64,000 bases of DNA from Acidobacteriota bacterium (GTDB lineage Bacteria; Acidobacteriota; Thermoanaerobaculia; UBA5066; Gp7-AA6): assembly GCA_027307335.1 (NCBI GenBank), contig DAHUXD010000012.1, positions 1 to 64,000 of the forward strand, given 5' to 3'. Under the pieces are notes generated by a model. It saw only the letters and a program-made list of their open reading frames with translations, was not told the origin of the DNA and did no database searches. The position numbers and the translations under genes are program-made. Below, in pieces: positions 27,603 to 38,596 of the stretch (its first letter is position 1; each line of letters begins with the position of its first letter).

Positions 27603-29495
27603 ATGGCGTCTCACCCGGCCACCCGAACCGTCCGGACCTTTCTCCTGATCGCCCTCTTCGGGTCGTTTCTCGCGGCCGCCGCCCTGGGGGAAGGCACCGC
27701 GCGCCGCATCCTGATCCTCTCGGGAGCGGAGGTGATGCTGCCGGCCGGCCAGGCGGTCGACGGCGCGATCCGGAAGGACCTCTCCGCGGCCAGCCTCGGC
27801 CCGCTCGAGTTCTACTCGGAGGGACTGGATTCCTACCGGTTCCGCAGCGAGGGCTACGAGCGAGAGCTCGCCTCCTTCCTACGCCGGAAATACGAGGCGA
27901 AGCAGCCCGCCCTCGTCTTCGCGCTGACCGACATCGCGCTCGACTTCCTGCTGCGCTATCGCGGAGAGCTCTGGCCCGACGCGCCGATCGTGTTCACGAA
28001 CGTCGACCCGAAGTACTTCGAGGCGAGAGGCCGGCCCTCGTGGGTCACCGGCATCGTCGACGACGAGGACTTCACCCAGACCGTCGCGCTCGCGCGCCGG
28101 CTCCAGCCGGACGCCCGCCGCATTCTCATCGTCGGAGGATCCGGCGACCGGGATGCCACGACGAACGCGAGGGCGGCGAGGAGCCTCGATTCTCTGCGGC
28201 CCGAGTTCGAGATTTCGGTCCGGAGCGGCGTACCGATCGCGGACTTCCCGCGGGAGTTCGGGCGCCTTCCGCCCGGCACGATCCTCCTCTTCACGATGAT
28301 GTTCCGCGACTCGGAAGGCCGGGCGATCGTGCCGCGGGACGCGGCGCAGGCGCTTTCCGCCGCGGCGTCGGTCCCCGTTTACTCCGTGCACTCGACGTTT
28401 CTGGGGACCGGGATACTCGGCGGCGCGCTCTTCGACTTCGAACACGCCGGGCACGCCGCCGCGCGGCTGGGCGCGCGGATCCTCGCGGGCGAGAGTCCCG
28501 GCGTCATCCCGATCGAGCAGGGCTCGCCGCGGCTGCAGGCCATCGACGCCCGGCAGCTCCGCCGGTTCGGCATTCCCGAGCGGCGCGTGCCGCCCGGCTA
28601 CGAGGTCCGATTCCGGACGCCGTCCCTGTGGGAGCACTACCGGTGGCGGATCGTCGCGGTCGGAGTCGCCCTCGCCGTCGAGACGGCGCTGCTGGTCGCG
28701 CTCTTCGCCGAGCGCCAGTCGCGTCGGCGGGCGGAAAAGGAGTCGCGGCAGCGGGGCCAGGAGCTCGCCCACGCCTCACGGCTCGCGACGGTCGGCGAGC
28801 TCGCCGCCTCGATCTCGCACGAGATCAATCAGCCGCTCGGCGCGATCCTCGCCAACGCCGAGACCGCCGAGCTGCTCCTGCAATCGAGCGCCCCGTCGGC
28901 CGACGAGCTCCGGCAGATCCTCGCGGACATCCGACGCGACGACGTCCGGGCGAGCCAGGTCGTGAGCCGGGTCCGCGCGCTCGCGGGCCGCGGGGACATC
29001 GAAATGAAGCCGCTGGCCGTCAACGCGGTCGCGGACGCCGCCGCCGGACTGCTCGACGCCGAGGCGAGGCGCCGGGGCGTCGTCCTCGAGCGGGACTTCC
29101 GCGCCGGCCTCCCGGAGATCCGGGGCGACGAGATCTCGCTCCAGCAGGTCGTGATCAACCTGGCGCTGAACGGCATGGAGGCGATGGCGGACACGCCTTC
29201 CAGCCGCCGCCGCCTTTCGATCGCCACCCGCAACGGCAGCGGACGCGTCGTCGTGCGCGTCTCGGACACCGGGCACGGCATCGCGGCCGACCACGAGCCG
29301 AAGCTCTTCGAGTCGTTCTTCACCACCAAGAGGCATGGGCTCGGGCTCGGACTCTCGATCTGCCGCTCGATCGTCGACGCCCACGGCGGGCGCATCGCGG
29401 CGCAGAACAACGGAGGCGGCGGCGCGACGTTCGAGTTCGAGCTCCCGGCGCTCTCCGCCGGCCGACCGCACGAAAACGATGACGCCGTCGCGTGA
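27603..29495 (+). CDS. Sensor histidine kinase with ABC substrate-binding-like sensor
   Basis: A 630-residue membrane kinase. A signal peptide (1-30) precedes a periplasmic domain (about 33-330) of the ABC-transporter substrate-binding-protein-like fold (RRILILSGAEVMLPAG, PALVFALTDIALDF, APIVFTNVDPKYF, RRILIVGGSGDRD). One TM helix (about 349-368), a short coiled linker, then HisKA with SHEINQPLG (phospho-His 406), and HATPase_c with N box LNGMEAM, G1 DTGHGI, F box FFTTK and G2 GLGLGLSI. It lacks PAS or HAMP. The gene overlaps the FixJ-type regulator start by 17 bp, so the two form one system. The sensed ligand is unknown, possibly a small organic molecule related to the secreted enzymes downstream. 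An in-frame ATG at 27579 is an alternative start. Confidence 0.93.
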   Translation: MASHPATRTVRTFLLIALFGSFLAAAALGEGTARRILILSGAEVMLPAGQAVDGAIRKDLSAASLGPLEFYSEGLDSYRFRSEGYERELASFLRRKYEAKQPALVFALTDIALDFLLRYRGELWPDAPIVFTNVDPKYFEARGRPSWVTGIVDDEDFTQTVALARRLQPDARRILIVGGSGDRDATTNARAARSLDSLRPEFEISVRSGVPIADFPREFGRLPPGTILLFTMMFRDSEGRAIVPRDAAQALSAAASVPVYSVHSTFLGTGILGGALFDFEHAGHAAARLGARILAGESPGVIPIEQGSPRLQAIDARQLRRFGIPERRVPPGYEVRFRTPSLWEHYRWRIVAVGVALAVETALLVALFAERQSRRRAEKESRQRGQELAHASRLATVGELAASISHEINQPLGAILANAETAELLLQSSAPSADELRQILADIRRDDVRASQVVSRVRALAGRGDIEMKPLAVNAVADAAAGLLDAEARRRGVVLERDFRAGLPEIRGDEISLQQVVINLALNGMEAMADTPSSRRRLSIATRNGSGRVVVRVSDTGHGIAADHEPKLFESFFTTKRHGLGLGLSICRSIVDAHGGRIAAQNNGGGGATFEFELPALSAGRPHENDDAVA

Positions 29496-30132
29496 GGTCG
29501 CGGCCTCGGCCGTCATTCACGTCGTCGACGACGACGACGCGTTCCGCGCGGCCATCGCCCGCCTCCTCCGGGTCGCGGGATACGAGGTGAAGGACTACCG
29601 TTCGGCCGGCGATTACCTCGTCGACGCGCCGCCGGACGGACCGGGCTGCCTGCTCCTCGACCTCCACATGCCGGGTCCGGACGGCCTGGAGCTCCAGGAG
29701 GCGGTGCTCCGGCGTGGCGACGGCCTCCCGATCATCTTCCTGACCGGTCATGGCGACGTCCGCCAGTCGGTGCGGGCCATGCGCCAGGGCGCCGCGGACT
29801 TCCTGGTCAAGCCCGTCAACCGAGAGGAGCTGCTCGCCGCGATCCGCGCGGCCCTCCAGAGGCAGGAACGGGAGTTGTCGACGTCGCGCTGGCGTCGGGA
29901 TCTCGCCGAGCGCTATGCCACGCTGACGCCCCGGGAGAAGCAGGTGCTCGAGGGGGTGGTCACAGGAGCGCTGAACAAGCAGATCGCCGCGCTCCTCGGG
30001 ACCTCCGAGCGGACCATCAAGGCCCACCGCGCCAAGATCATGCTCAAGATGCGGGTCGACTCGGTCGCCGAGCTCGTCCACGCGAGCGCCGCGCTCCGTC
30101 CGAGGGGCGCCGGAGGCAAACCCGTCGACTGA
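29479..30132 (+). CDS. FixJ/NarL-type response regulator
   Basis: A 217-residue transcriptional regulator. The receiver has the acidic pocket VVDDDD at 16-20, phospho-acceptor Asp61 (LLLDLHMPG), the Thr of FLTGHGD and the Lys in FLVKPVN. A linker leads to a LuxR-type HTH (LTPREKQVLEGVVTGALNKQIAALLGTSERTIKAHRAKIM), ending LVHASAAL. This is the FixJ class that pairs with hybrid-free kinases such as the one encoded just upstream. The ATG lies inside the 3' end of the kinase gene. A palindrome at 30142-30168 follows and could be its terminator or binding site. Likely regulates the secreted enzyme block to the right; this is inferred from position. Confidence 0.95.
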   Translation: MTPSREVAASAVIHVVDDDDAFRAAIARLLRVAGYEVKDYRSAGDYLVDAPPDGPGCLLLDLHMPGPDGLELQEAVLRRGDGLPIIFLTGHGDVRQSVRAMRQGAADFLVKPVNREELLAAIRAALQRQERELSTSRWRRDLAERYATLTPREKQVLEGVVTGALNKQIAALLGTSERTIKAHRAKIMLKMRVDSVAELVHASAALRPRGAGGKPVD

Positions 30133-30141
30133 GTCGTCTCG

Positions 30142-30168
30142 GCGCATTGCACCAAAGGACAATGCGGC
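30142..30168. promoter_or_regulatory. Interrupted palindrome between the two regulator genes
   Basis: gcattg (30144-30149) pairs with caatgc (30160-30165), and outer ggc/ggcc bases extend the stem. The loop is caccaaagga. There is no T-tract, so it is at best a weak terminator; an operator for the FixJ-type regulator is equally possible. Confidence 0.35.
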
Positions 30169-30227
30169 CCCTCCCCTAGAGACGGCTTCTCCGGCGCACC
30201 CGCCCGCGGAATCCTTCCCCGCAGCCG

Positions 30228-30617
30228 ATGCGGAAGTCCCAGGGTGTCATCGCGGTCGTGGAGGACGACTTCGGAATGCGAGAGGCCCTCACGCGGATGC
30301 TGAAAGCTGCCGGATACGAGGCGCGCGCCTACGGGTCCGCCGAGGCCTTCCTCGAGTGCGGGTCGTTCGCGGACCTCCGCTGCCTCGTTCTGGACATTCA
30401 CCTCCCCGGCGCGTCCGGGATCGACCTGCAAAGGCGTCTCGAGGAGGACGGCCAGGACCGGCCCGTCATCTTCATCACGGCTCACGACACGGCGCGGCTG
30501 CGTCGAGAGGCCGAGGAGCTCGGCGCGGTCGCCTTCCTCGCGAAGCCGTTCGAGGGGCGGCAGCTCCTCGACGCCGTCGGTGAGGCGCTCAGCTCGACCG
30601 GGAACCAGTTCTCATGA
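30228..30617 (+). CDS. Stand-alone receiver (CheY-like) protein
   Basis: A 129-residue single-domain response regulator: VVEDDFG acidic pocket, phospho-acceptor Asp56 in LVLDIHLPG, Thr in FITAHD and Lys in FLAKPFEG. No output domain. It follows the kinase/FixJ pair by 95 bp and precedes the metallophosphoesterase by 46 bp. The two receivers share the FixJ-like pattern (DxHxPG), so one kinase may phosphorylate both, with the lone receiver acting as a phosphate sink or delivering a signal to another partner. No evidence for a missing C-terminal HTH: the stop is clean and the domain is full length. Confidence 0.92.
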   Translation: MRKSQGVIAVVEDDFGMREALTRMLKAAGYEARAYGSAEAFLECGSFADLRCLVLDIHLPGASGIDLQRRLEEDGQDRPVIFITAHDTARLRREAEELGAVAFLAKPFEGRQLLDAVGEALSSTGNQFS

Positions 30618-30663
30618 ATCGCGCGATTCGCTTCCGACCCGAGGCCATGAGAGGAGGTTTGGA

Positions 30664-31965
30664 ATGAAACGTTGGATCCGATTCGGATCAATCGTCGTTC
30701 TCGGCCTCGTTCTGGCTCACTCCGGGGTGGCGCAGAACGCCAGGAGCACTTCTGATTCCAGCTTCTCGTTCGACGTCTACGGCGACTCGCGCTCGATGAT
30801 GTACCTCCCGTACAAGGCGAGCCAGGAAGCCGACGCACGCAAGCTCATGGTGGACATGTTCGAGCTCGTGCTTCCCGAGAAGTACGCGGCCGGCGTCGTC
30901 GAGAAGGACGTGAAGCTGATCTACGACCCGGCCACCCATGAGCTTGTGCAGATGGTCATGCCGTTCGACACCCGGAGCGAGGTGACCACCCTGACGTTCG
31001 ACAAGGGCTGGGTGACCTCGGCCTCGGTCGAGGACGTGAAGCTGCTGCCCGGGGTGCGCCGCACGATGTTCCGGCTGGAGGGCGGGCAGTGGGTGGCGCG
31101 CGAAGCGGTCCGGGACATCAAGAGCGGACACGCGAGCTTTCTCGTCAACACGGGCGACCTCGTCTGGTGGGGCAAGCAGGGCGACAAGCCGTCCGCCAAC
31201 CCCTACTGGACGCTCGTCGAGAAGGACGTCCTGAAGCAATTGCCGCCGGCCGATGCCGAGATGACGAAGGACGGCATGGGTGGCCGGATCTTCCCCGCCG
31301 TCGGCAATCACGAAGTGTGGGACGACTCCGATGTCGAGGGGCTGCTGGCGGCCTTCCCGTATCTGAAGAAGCTCGGCGTGTCCGACAAGCAGCTGATCTA
31401 CAAGTTCGACTATCGCGGTGCGCGCTTCGTTTTCCTGTACACGGGACCGTACGACTACCGCCACCCGTCGAGCTGGGAAGCCACGCAGCCGGCTTACGAC
31501 GCGCAGATGGTGCAGCTCAAGAAGTGGCTGGACGAAGCCAGGTCCACCGGCATCAAGAAGGTCTTCATCAGCTTCCACGCGCCGGTGTTCTGCCGCGCCG
31601 GAATGGGACCGATTCCCGAAGCCCAGAATCCGCACAAGACGATCGCGTCCTACGCGAAGGACCTGGACATCGTGGTCTTCAACGGCCACGTCCACACGAC
31701 CGAGCTCTTCCAGGTGGATGGCGTGAAGTACTTCGTCCTCGGCGGCGGAGGCGCCGAGCAGGATCCGATCCTCCCGGGCCGGACGTCCATCCAGACTCTT
31801 CCGGCGGACTACCCCAAGGACCTCTACTGGAAAGGCGCCCCCCCGATCGAGGAGTACAACTTCCTGCACGTCGACGTGAAGCCGGGCCAGGCCACGAAGT
31901 TCACGATCCATCGGTTCCGCCCCGGGTCGGCCGAGCCGTTCGCCTCCGTCGAGGTCTTCCAGTGA
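30664..31965 (+). CDS. Secreted calcineurin-like metallophosphoesterase
   Basis: A 433-residue exported phosphoesterase. Signal peptide MKRWIRFGSIVVLGLVLAHSGVAQ. Metal-binding motifs of the calcineurin-like superfamily in order: DVYGDSRS (about residue 36), NTGDLVWWG, AVGNHEVWDD (GNHE), SFHAPVF and NGHVHTTE (GHVH). A beta-rich C-terminal extension after 375 is not typical of compact members. The ATG is preceded by GAGAGGAGGTTTGGA. It overlaps the small membrane protein gene by 4 nt and opens a same-strand block that contains two sulfatases, so it may remove phosphate from substrates handled there, or be a phospho-alcohol or phosphodiester hydrolase. The substrate is not deducible. Confidence 0.9.
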   Translation: MKRWIRFGSIVVLGLVLAHSGVAQNARSTSDSSFSFDVYGDSRSMMYLPYKASQEADARKLMVDMFELVLPEKYAAGVVEKDVKLIYDPATHELVQMVMPFDTRSEVTTLTFDKGWVTSASVEDVKLLPGVRRTMFRLEGGQWVAREAVRDIKSGHASFLVNTGDLVWWGKQGDKPSANPYWTLVEKDVLKQLPPADAEMTKDGMGGRIFPAVGNHEVWDDSDVEGLLAAFPYLKKLGVSDKQLIYKFDYRGARFVFLYTGPYDYRHPSSWEATQPAYDAQMVQLKKWLDEARSTGIKKVFISFHAPVFCRAGMGPIPEAQNPHKTIASYAKDLDIVVFNGHVHTTELFQVDGVKYFVLGGGGAEQDPILPGRTSIQTLPADYPKDLYWKGAPPIEEYNFLHVDVKPGQATKFTIHRFRPGSAEPFASVEVFQ

Positions 31966-32234
31966 AGGCGAGGAGCCTTGAGGCTTCGCGGTTCGCGCTT
32001 CCTCTTCCCGGCTGGGTCCTGAGCCCCTACACGGCGATCGTCATCGCCGCGGTTCACGTTTACCTGAGCATCGAACATCTCTCGAACCTGGTTCGAAATC
32101 CGGTGCAGTGGACGGATTTCTGGAAGGGCTTCGGCAGCCTGGGCGGCGCCTACGTGTTCGCCGCGCTCTCGACACGAGGTTTTGGTCGACACAAGAGCCG
32201 GCTCCATTCCCCGGAGCCTGCGCAACAAGGATAA
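31962..32234 (+). CDS. Small membrane protein of unknown function
   Basis: A 90-residue protein whose GTG start overlaps the phosphoesterase stop (GTGA). One probable membrane helix (WVLSPYTAIVIAAVHVYLSI, about 18-37) is followed by a shorter hydrophobic stretch (GSLGGAYVFAAL). There is no signal peptidase site. No family recognised. Coupled translation with the preceding gene and the short gap (14 bp) to the sulfatase suggest a helper of one of these enzymes. The C-terminal Ser/Pro-rich tail is basic. Confidence 0.6.
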   Translation: MKARSLEASRFALPLPGWVLSPYTAIVIAAVHVYLSIEHLSNLVRNPVQWTDFWKGFGSLGGAYVFAALSTRGFGRHKSRLHSPEPAQQG

Positions 32235-32248
32235 GGAGGAGAGATCTC

Positions 32249-33928
<1,680 letters not shown>

Positions 33929-33936
33929 GCAACCCA

Positions 33937-33973
33937 GCGGGCGGCCCTCCTCCGGCGGGCCGCCCGCTCTTTT
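33937..33973 (+). terminator. Rho-independent terminator after the first sulfatase
   Basis: An 11-bp perfect GC stem (gcgggcggccc 33937-33947, gggccgcccgc 33957-33967) with a 9-nt loop and a T-rich tail tctttt. It ends the phosphoesterase-sulfatase transcript before the beta-propeller gene. Confidence 0.85.
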
Positions 33974-34046
33974 CTGAGAAAAATCAGCTCGAGAGCCTCG
34001 CTCCGCCGAGCAATTGAGGAGATTCGATGCGAGGAAGGGGGTGACC

Positions 34047-36086
34047 ATGGGAGATCGTCGGGTATTCGTCATTTCGGTGTTCGCCGCGTTTCTCGCGGTC
34101 GCCGCCGCGGCACAGACCAATCTCTCCGGCCGCGTCCAGGCCGGCGGCAAGGCCGTCTCCGGCTCGACGGTGAGCGCGTATGCCGCCGGCGCGGGCGCTC
34201 CGGCGAAACTGGGTGAAGCGAAGGCGGACTCCCAGGGCGCGTTCCGGCTCGCGCTCGGCGCGGCTCCGGCCGGTTCCTCCCTGTACCTGATCGCGAAGGG
34301 TGGGACGCCCGAGGCGAGGCCGGACCGGTCGAACAACCCCGCCCTGGCCTTCCTCGCGATTCTCGGCGCCGCGCCGCCGAAGACGGTCACGGTCAACGAG
34401 TTCACGACCGTCGCCTCCGTGTGGACCAACGCCCAGTTCCTCGAGGGCGAGACGCTCAGGGGCCACGCGCTGGGACTGAAGATCGCCGCCGGCAACGTGC
34501 CGAGCTTCGTCGACCTCTCGACGGGCGGCTGGGGACCCGTCATCCAGGATCCGCTGAACGGACCGCAGACGCCGACGATGGCCAACTTCGCGACGCTCGC
34601 CGACCTGCTCTCGGCGTGCGCCACGCGGATCACGCCCGACGCGTGCGGGCGACTCTTCGCCGCGTCGACCCCGCCGAAAGGCGGCGCACCGACTGACACG
34701 CTGACGGCGGCGATCGCGATTGCCCGCTACCCGTGGTACCAGCCGCAGCGCCTCTTCCAGCTCCTCGACGCCTTCTATGCGGTCCCGCAGGGTAAGACGA
34801 TGCGCGACGTGCCCTTCATGCCGTACCTCGGCTTCGCGCCGAGCGCGTGGGTGCTGCCGCTCAAGTTCGACGGAGGCGGCTACCGTGCGGGCGGCAAGGC
34901 GATGTTCGACAGCCAGGGGAATCTGTGGGTCGGCGACAACTTCACCGTGGGCTGGCAGGGACAGGACGCGCTGTGGCAGGGCAACGCGACGAAGTTCGAC
35001 GGCAACGGCAAGCCCCTCTCGCCGATCACGACCGGCTTTGCCGGCGGCGGCATGCAGGGCGGAACCTTCGGCGCCGCGGTCGACTCGAAGGACCAGGCGT
35101 GGCTCGCGAGCTACGGCGGCCAGTCGATCGCCGTGTTCGACAAGACCGGCAAGCCGCTGACGCCGCCGGAGGGCATCACCTTCGGCGGACGCCTCGGCCT
35201 CATGCAGGGCATCATCGTCACGCCAGGCACCGGCGACGTCTGGGCGCTCGGCATCTCGAAGAGCCAGCTCCTCTTCTTCCCGGGCGGCGACTACAAGAAC
35301 GGAAAGATCGTCTGCGAAGGACGGGACGTCGAGCCGTGCAAGTCCTTTACCGGTCCGTTCCATCTCGGCATCGACCAGCAGAATCGCATCTGGGTCACCA
35401 ACGCGATCGCGGGTCACGTCGCGCGCTTTCCCGCATCGGATCCGACGAAGGTGGAGAAGTTCAGCACGGGCTGGAGCGGCAGCGGTCTCGGGATCGACAG
35501 CCAGGGCAACGTCTGGGTCACGAACCGGTTCGGCAACTCGGACCGGGGCGGAGCGCTCATCGCCGACCTGGCGGTGAAGGCCCTTCGGGGAGAGAACGCC
35601 GACCCGACGCTGACTAGAGCGATGTCCAAGCAGACCGCACAGGACGGCGGCAGCGTCACGCTGCTGAAGCCCGACGGCTCCCAGTATCCGGGGTCTCCGT
35701 TCAAGTCGGGCGGCCTCCCGGGCCCGTGGGCGATCGCGGTCGACGGCAACGACAACATCTGGGTCTCGAACTTCGCGATGCCGAACAGCCCGATCACGTG
35801 CCTCTGCGGCGCGCGGACCGAGAACTGCCCGCCAGGCTTCAAGACCGGCGATCCGATTGCCCCTCCGAACGGCTACGTCGGCGGCGGCCTGCAGATGCAG
35901 ACCGACATCGCGGTCAGCCCCTCGGGCGACGTCTGGGCCATGAACAACTGGCAGGACATCGACAGCTGCTTGAGCGTCCCGGACGAGGCGCTCTCCACGC
36001 GTTGCGGCGGCCAGGGTGTCACGATCTTCTTCGGCATGGCGAAGCCGGTGCGCGCGCCGCAGATCGGCCCGGCGAAGCCGTACTGA
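34047..36086 (+). CDS. Secreted beta-propeller (NHL/SMP-30-like) protein with carboxypeptidase-regulatory-like N-terminus
   Basis: A 679-residue exported protein: signal peptide to about residue 22, a short Ig-like region (LSGRVQAGGKAVSGSTVSAY) as in carboxypeptidase-regulatory-like domains, a helical middle, then about six propeller-like repeats marked FDSQGNLWVGDN, AAVDSKDQAWLASY, GIDQQNRIWVTN, GIDSQGNVWVTN, AVDGNDNIWVSN and AVSPSGDVWAMN. A Cys-rich insert (TCLCGARTENCPPG) sits near the last blade. Such propellers act as binding scaffolds or lactonases. The catalytic residues of SMP-30 are not evident. It is followed by a barrel gene 11 bp downstream and the second sulfatase, so it may bind the sulfated substrate. 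GAGGAAGGGGG precedes the ATG. Confidence 0.8.
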   Translation: MGDRRVFVISVFAAFLAVAAAAQTNLSGRVQAGGKAVSGSTVSAYAAGAGAPAKLGEAKADSQGAFRLALGAAPAGSSLYLIAKGGTPEARPDRSNNPALAFLAILGAAPPKTVTVNEFTTVASVWTNAQFLEGETLRGHALGLKIAAGNVPSFVDLSTGGWGPVIQDPLNGPQTPTMANFATLADLLSACATRITPDACGRLFAASTPPKGGAPTDTLTAAIAIARYPWYQPQRLFQLLDAFYAVPQGKTMRDVPFMPYLGFAPSAWVLPLKFDGGGYRAGGKAMFDSQGNLWVGDNFTVGWQGQDALWQGNATKFDGNGKPLSPITTGFAGGGMQGGTFGAAVDSKDQAWLASYGGQSIAVFDKTGKPLTPPEGITFGGRLGLMQGIIVTPGTGDVWALGISKSQLLFFPGGDYKNGKIVCEGRDVEPCKSFTGPFHLGIDQQNRIWVTNAIAGHVARFPASDPTKVEKFSTGWSGSGLGIDSQGNVWVTNRFGNSDRGGALIADLAVKALRGENADPTLTRAMSKQTAQDGGSVTLLKPDGSQYPGSPFKSGGLPGPWAIAVDGNDNIWVSNFAMPNSPITCLCGARTENCPPGFKTGDPIAPPNGYVGGGLQMQTDIAVSPSGDVWAMNNWQDIDSCLSVPDEALSTRCGGQGVTIFFGMAKPVRAPQIGPAKPY

Positions 36087-36097
36087 TGGAGGCATTC

Positions 36098-36967
36098 ATG
36101 GATTCCCGGATTCGAAGGCGGCTGGTCTCCGTCGCCCTCGCTGCGCTTCTCGCGCTCACGGCCGTCGCCGTGGCCGAGGAGCCGGACGAGGACCACCCGG
36201 AACAGGCCAACGCCGACAAGCTCGCCCAGGCGCTCGCGAACCCGGTCTCGAATCTGTGGTCGCTCCAGTTCCAGTTCAACAACGTCAACCTGACGAACGA
36301 CCGCTGGAATTACAACCTCAACTTCCAGCCCGTGATGCCGGTCAGCCTGACGCACGACTTGAACCTGATCACGCGCCCCGTCGTCCAGGTCTACAACAGC
36401 GTTCCGTACACCGACAGCCTCGGCAACGAGCAGCGGACCACGAACTTCGGCGACTGGACGCAGCTCGAGATCTTCTCGCCGGCGCACAGCGGCCACTGGC
36501 TCCTCGGCCTGGGTCCGACGTTCATCTTCCCGACCGCGGGCTCGGTCTATACCGGCCAGGGGAAGTGGCAGGTCGGGCCGGCGCTCGTGCTCGCCTACAT
36601 GACGCCGAAGTTCATCGCGGGCGTCTTCCCGCAGCAGTGGTGGTCCTACGCCGGCGACCCGAGCCGGCCCAACACGAATCAGATGAACCTCCAGCCCATC
36701 TTCTCGCTCTTCTTCGAGGGCGGCTGGAACGTCGGCTACTCGGGGAACATCCTCGCGAACTGGGAGGCGCCGTCGAACAACCGCTGGACCGTGCCGATCG
36801 GCGTGGGCGTCGGCAAGGTCGTCAAGTTCGGCCGGCTGCCGGTGAAGATCCAGCTCGCCGGGCAGTACATGGTCACGCAGCCCGATCCGGTCGGCCAACG
36901 CTGGAACATCCAGATCCAGCTGACGCCGGTCCTGCCGAAGCTGATCCAGGGAACGCTTTTCGACTAG
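36098..36967 (+). CDS. Outer-membrane barrel of the family often mislabelled 'neuromedin U'
   Basis: A 289-residue exported protein: signal peptide MDSRIRRRLVSVALAALLALTAVAVAEE, then alternating beta strands (WSLQFQFNNVNLT, YNLNFQPVMPVSL, DLNLITRPVVQVY, WTQLEIFSPA, LLGLGPTFIFPT, QVGPALVLAYM), ending in IQGTLFD. This pattern (QFNN, NFQPVMP, LITRP) matches small bacterial barrels widely annotated 'neuromedin U' or 'transporter', whose role is unknown. Start: ATG 36098 rather than 36086, because GGAGG lies 6 nt before it. It sits 11 bp after the propeller gene and 10 bp before the sulfatase gene and may admit their substrate through the outer membrane. Confidence 0.75.
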   Translation: MDSRIRRRLVSVALAALLALTAVAVAEEPDEDHPEQANADKLAQALANPVSNLWSLQFQFNNVNLTNDRWNYNLNFQPVMPVSLTHDLNLITRPVVQVYNSVPYTDSLGNEQRTTNFGDWTQLEIFSPAHSGHWLLGLGPTFIFPTAGSVYTGQGKWQVGPALVLAYMTPKFIAGVFPQQWWSYAGDPSRPNTNQMNLQPIFSLFFEGGWNVGYSGNILANWEAPSNNRWTVPIGVGVGKVVKFGRLPVKIQLAGQYMVTQPDPVGQRWNIQIQLTPVLPKLIQGTLFD

Positions 36968-36977
36968 GAGAGGAGTC

Positions 36978-38495
36978 ATGACGCGAATTCGCCTGGCGCT
37001 CGTCGCAGTCGCGCTCTCGTTTCTGACGCCGGTCCTTCTCGCGCAGGCCTCGCGCACGCCTGCCGCGCAGAAGCCGAACGTCGTCTTCATCCTCGCCGAC
37101 AACGTGGGGTACGGAGACCTCGGCTCTTACGGCGGCGGCGAGCTGCGCGGTGCTCCCACGCCCCGGCTCGACCAGCTCGCGCGCGAAGGACTGCGGCTGA
37201 CCCAGTACCTGGTCGAGCCCGCCTGCACGCCGTCCCGCGCGGCGCTCATGACGGGCCAGTATTCGATCCGGAGCGGCCTGTCCCTCATCGCCATCGAAGG
37301 CACTCCCTACACGCTGCCCGGGCGCGCCTTCACCATGGGCGAGCTGTTCAAGGGCGCGGGGTACGCGACCGCGATCTTCGGCAAGTGGCATCTCGGCGAG
37401 GCGCCCCAGAGCCTGCCGACCGCTCATGGTTTCGACGAGTTCTACGGCATTCCGCCGGGCATCTCCTGGGACGCGGCGACCTACGTGAACACCATCGAGC
37501 TCACACACTCCATCCCGGCCCCGCCCGACGCGCTGCTCGCCAAGGGTCCGCACATCGTCGAGGCCGTGGCGGGCGGGACGCTGCGCGAGGTCAAGCCCTT
37601 CACCCCGGAGGTCCGGGCCGGGATCGACGACGAGCTGGTGGCGAAGTCGATCGACTTCATGAAGCGCCAGAAGGCGGCCGGCAAGCCCTTCTTTCTCTAC
37701 CTGCCGTTCTCCATGGGACATGCGCCGAACCTGCCGTCCAAGCAGTTCCAGGGCAAGTCGCGCATCGGCAACTACGGCGACAAGATGATGGAAGGCGATT
37801 ACCACGTCGGCCAGATCATGGACACGCTCAAGGAGCTCGGAGTCGAGAACGACACGATCCTCGTCTTCGCGTCCGACAACGGGCCGTTCGGCGAGGCCGC
37901 GCGCGAGTTCGGCAATCAGGGCAGCCCGGACATGGGCAACTCCGGTCCGTTCCGCGGCGAGCTGGGCGAGGTGACCGAGGGCTCGATCCGGACATGCGCC
38001 ATCATCCGCTGGCCGGCGCAGGTCAAGCCCGGCACGACTTCCTACGCCATGTTCTCGATCATGGATTTTCTGCCGACCTTCGCCCACATCGTGGGCGGCA
38101 AGATGCCCGCGGATCGCGCCATCGACGGCCTGGACCAGACGGACGTTCTGCTCGGCAAGAGCGAGACGGGCCACCGCGAGAGCCTCTTGAGTTTCATCGG
38201 GCCCGATCTGGCGGCCGCGCGATGGAAGCAGTGGCGGATGTATTTCACGGACATCCATCCGACCGGCATCGGGCCGCAGCGCGAGCCCGGGATCTTTTCG
38301 ACGAGCGCGCCGATGGCCGGCTATCCCACGGTCTACAACATCGAGATGGACCCGCACGAGGATCTCGTCGTCGGCGGACTCTATGGGTGGGTCAGCGGAC
38401 CGTTGCTCAAGATCGTCGAGGAGTACCTCGCGACGGTCAAGAAATATCCGAATCCGCCGGCGCCCAACATCACCCAGTTCAGGAGCGCGCCCTGA
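36978..38495 (+). CDS. Secreted arylsulfatase
   Basis: A 505-residue sulfatase that hydrolyses sulfate esters after conversion of Cys83 to formylglycine (C83-T-P-S-R87, the standard CxPxR form). Signal peptide to about residue 23. Metal residues NVVFILADNVGYGDLG, GKWHLGE, PFFLYLPFSMGHAP and LVFASDNGPFGE are all present. Length and order match the arylsulfatase A group. It is closely coupled to the upstream barrel gene (10 bp gap) and shares sequence features with the 32249 sulfatase, though clearly a separate branch. The end of the block is followed by a small palindrome and the 38597 barrel gene. Confidence 0.95.
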   Translation: MTRIRLALVAVALSFLTPVLLAQASRTPAAQKPNVVFILADNVGYGDLGSYGGGELRGAPTPRLDQLAREGLRLTQYLVEPACTPSRAALMTGQYSIRSGLSLIAIEGTPYTLPGRAFTMGELFKGAGYATAIFGKWHLGEAPQSLPTAHGFDEFYGIPPGISWDAATYVNTIELTHSIPAPPDALLAKGPHIVEAVAGGTLREVKPFTPEVRAGIDDELVAKSIDFMKRQKAAGKPFFLYLPFSMGHAPNLPSKQFQGKSRIGNYGDKMMEGDYHVGQIMDTLKELGVENDTILVFASDNGPFGEAAREFGNQGSPDMGNSGPFRGELGEVTEGSIRTCAIIRWPAQVKPGTTSYAMFSIMDFLPTFAHIVGGKMPADRAIDGLDQTDVLLGKSETGHRESLLSFIGPDLAAARWKQWRMYFTDIHPTGIGPQREPGIFSTSAPMAGYPTVYNIEMDPHEDLVVGGLYGWVSGPLLKIVEEYLATVKKYPNPPAPNITQFRSAP

Positions 38496-38521
38496 GTCTC
38501 GACCTCGGGCTCTAAGACGAG

Positions 38522-38543
38522 GCTAAACAGGACAGTTGTTAGC
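38522..38543. promoter_or_regulatory. Imperfect palindrome upstream of the 38597 gene
   Basis: gctaaacagg followed by acagttgttagc: arms gctaa and ttagc with further partial pairing. It is AT-richer than the surroundings and lies about 55 bp before the start codon, as an operator would. No T-tract for a terminator. Confidence 0.3.
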
Positions 38544-38596
38544 ATGAGGGCTGATTGGAAGCGGATCTTCGCTTTCCGACTAATGACGAGGTATCG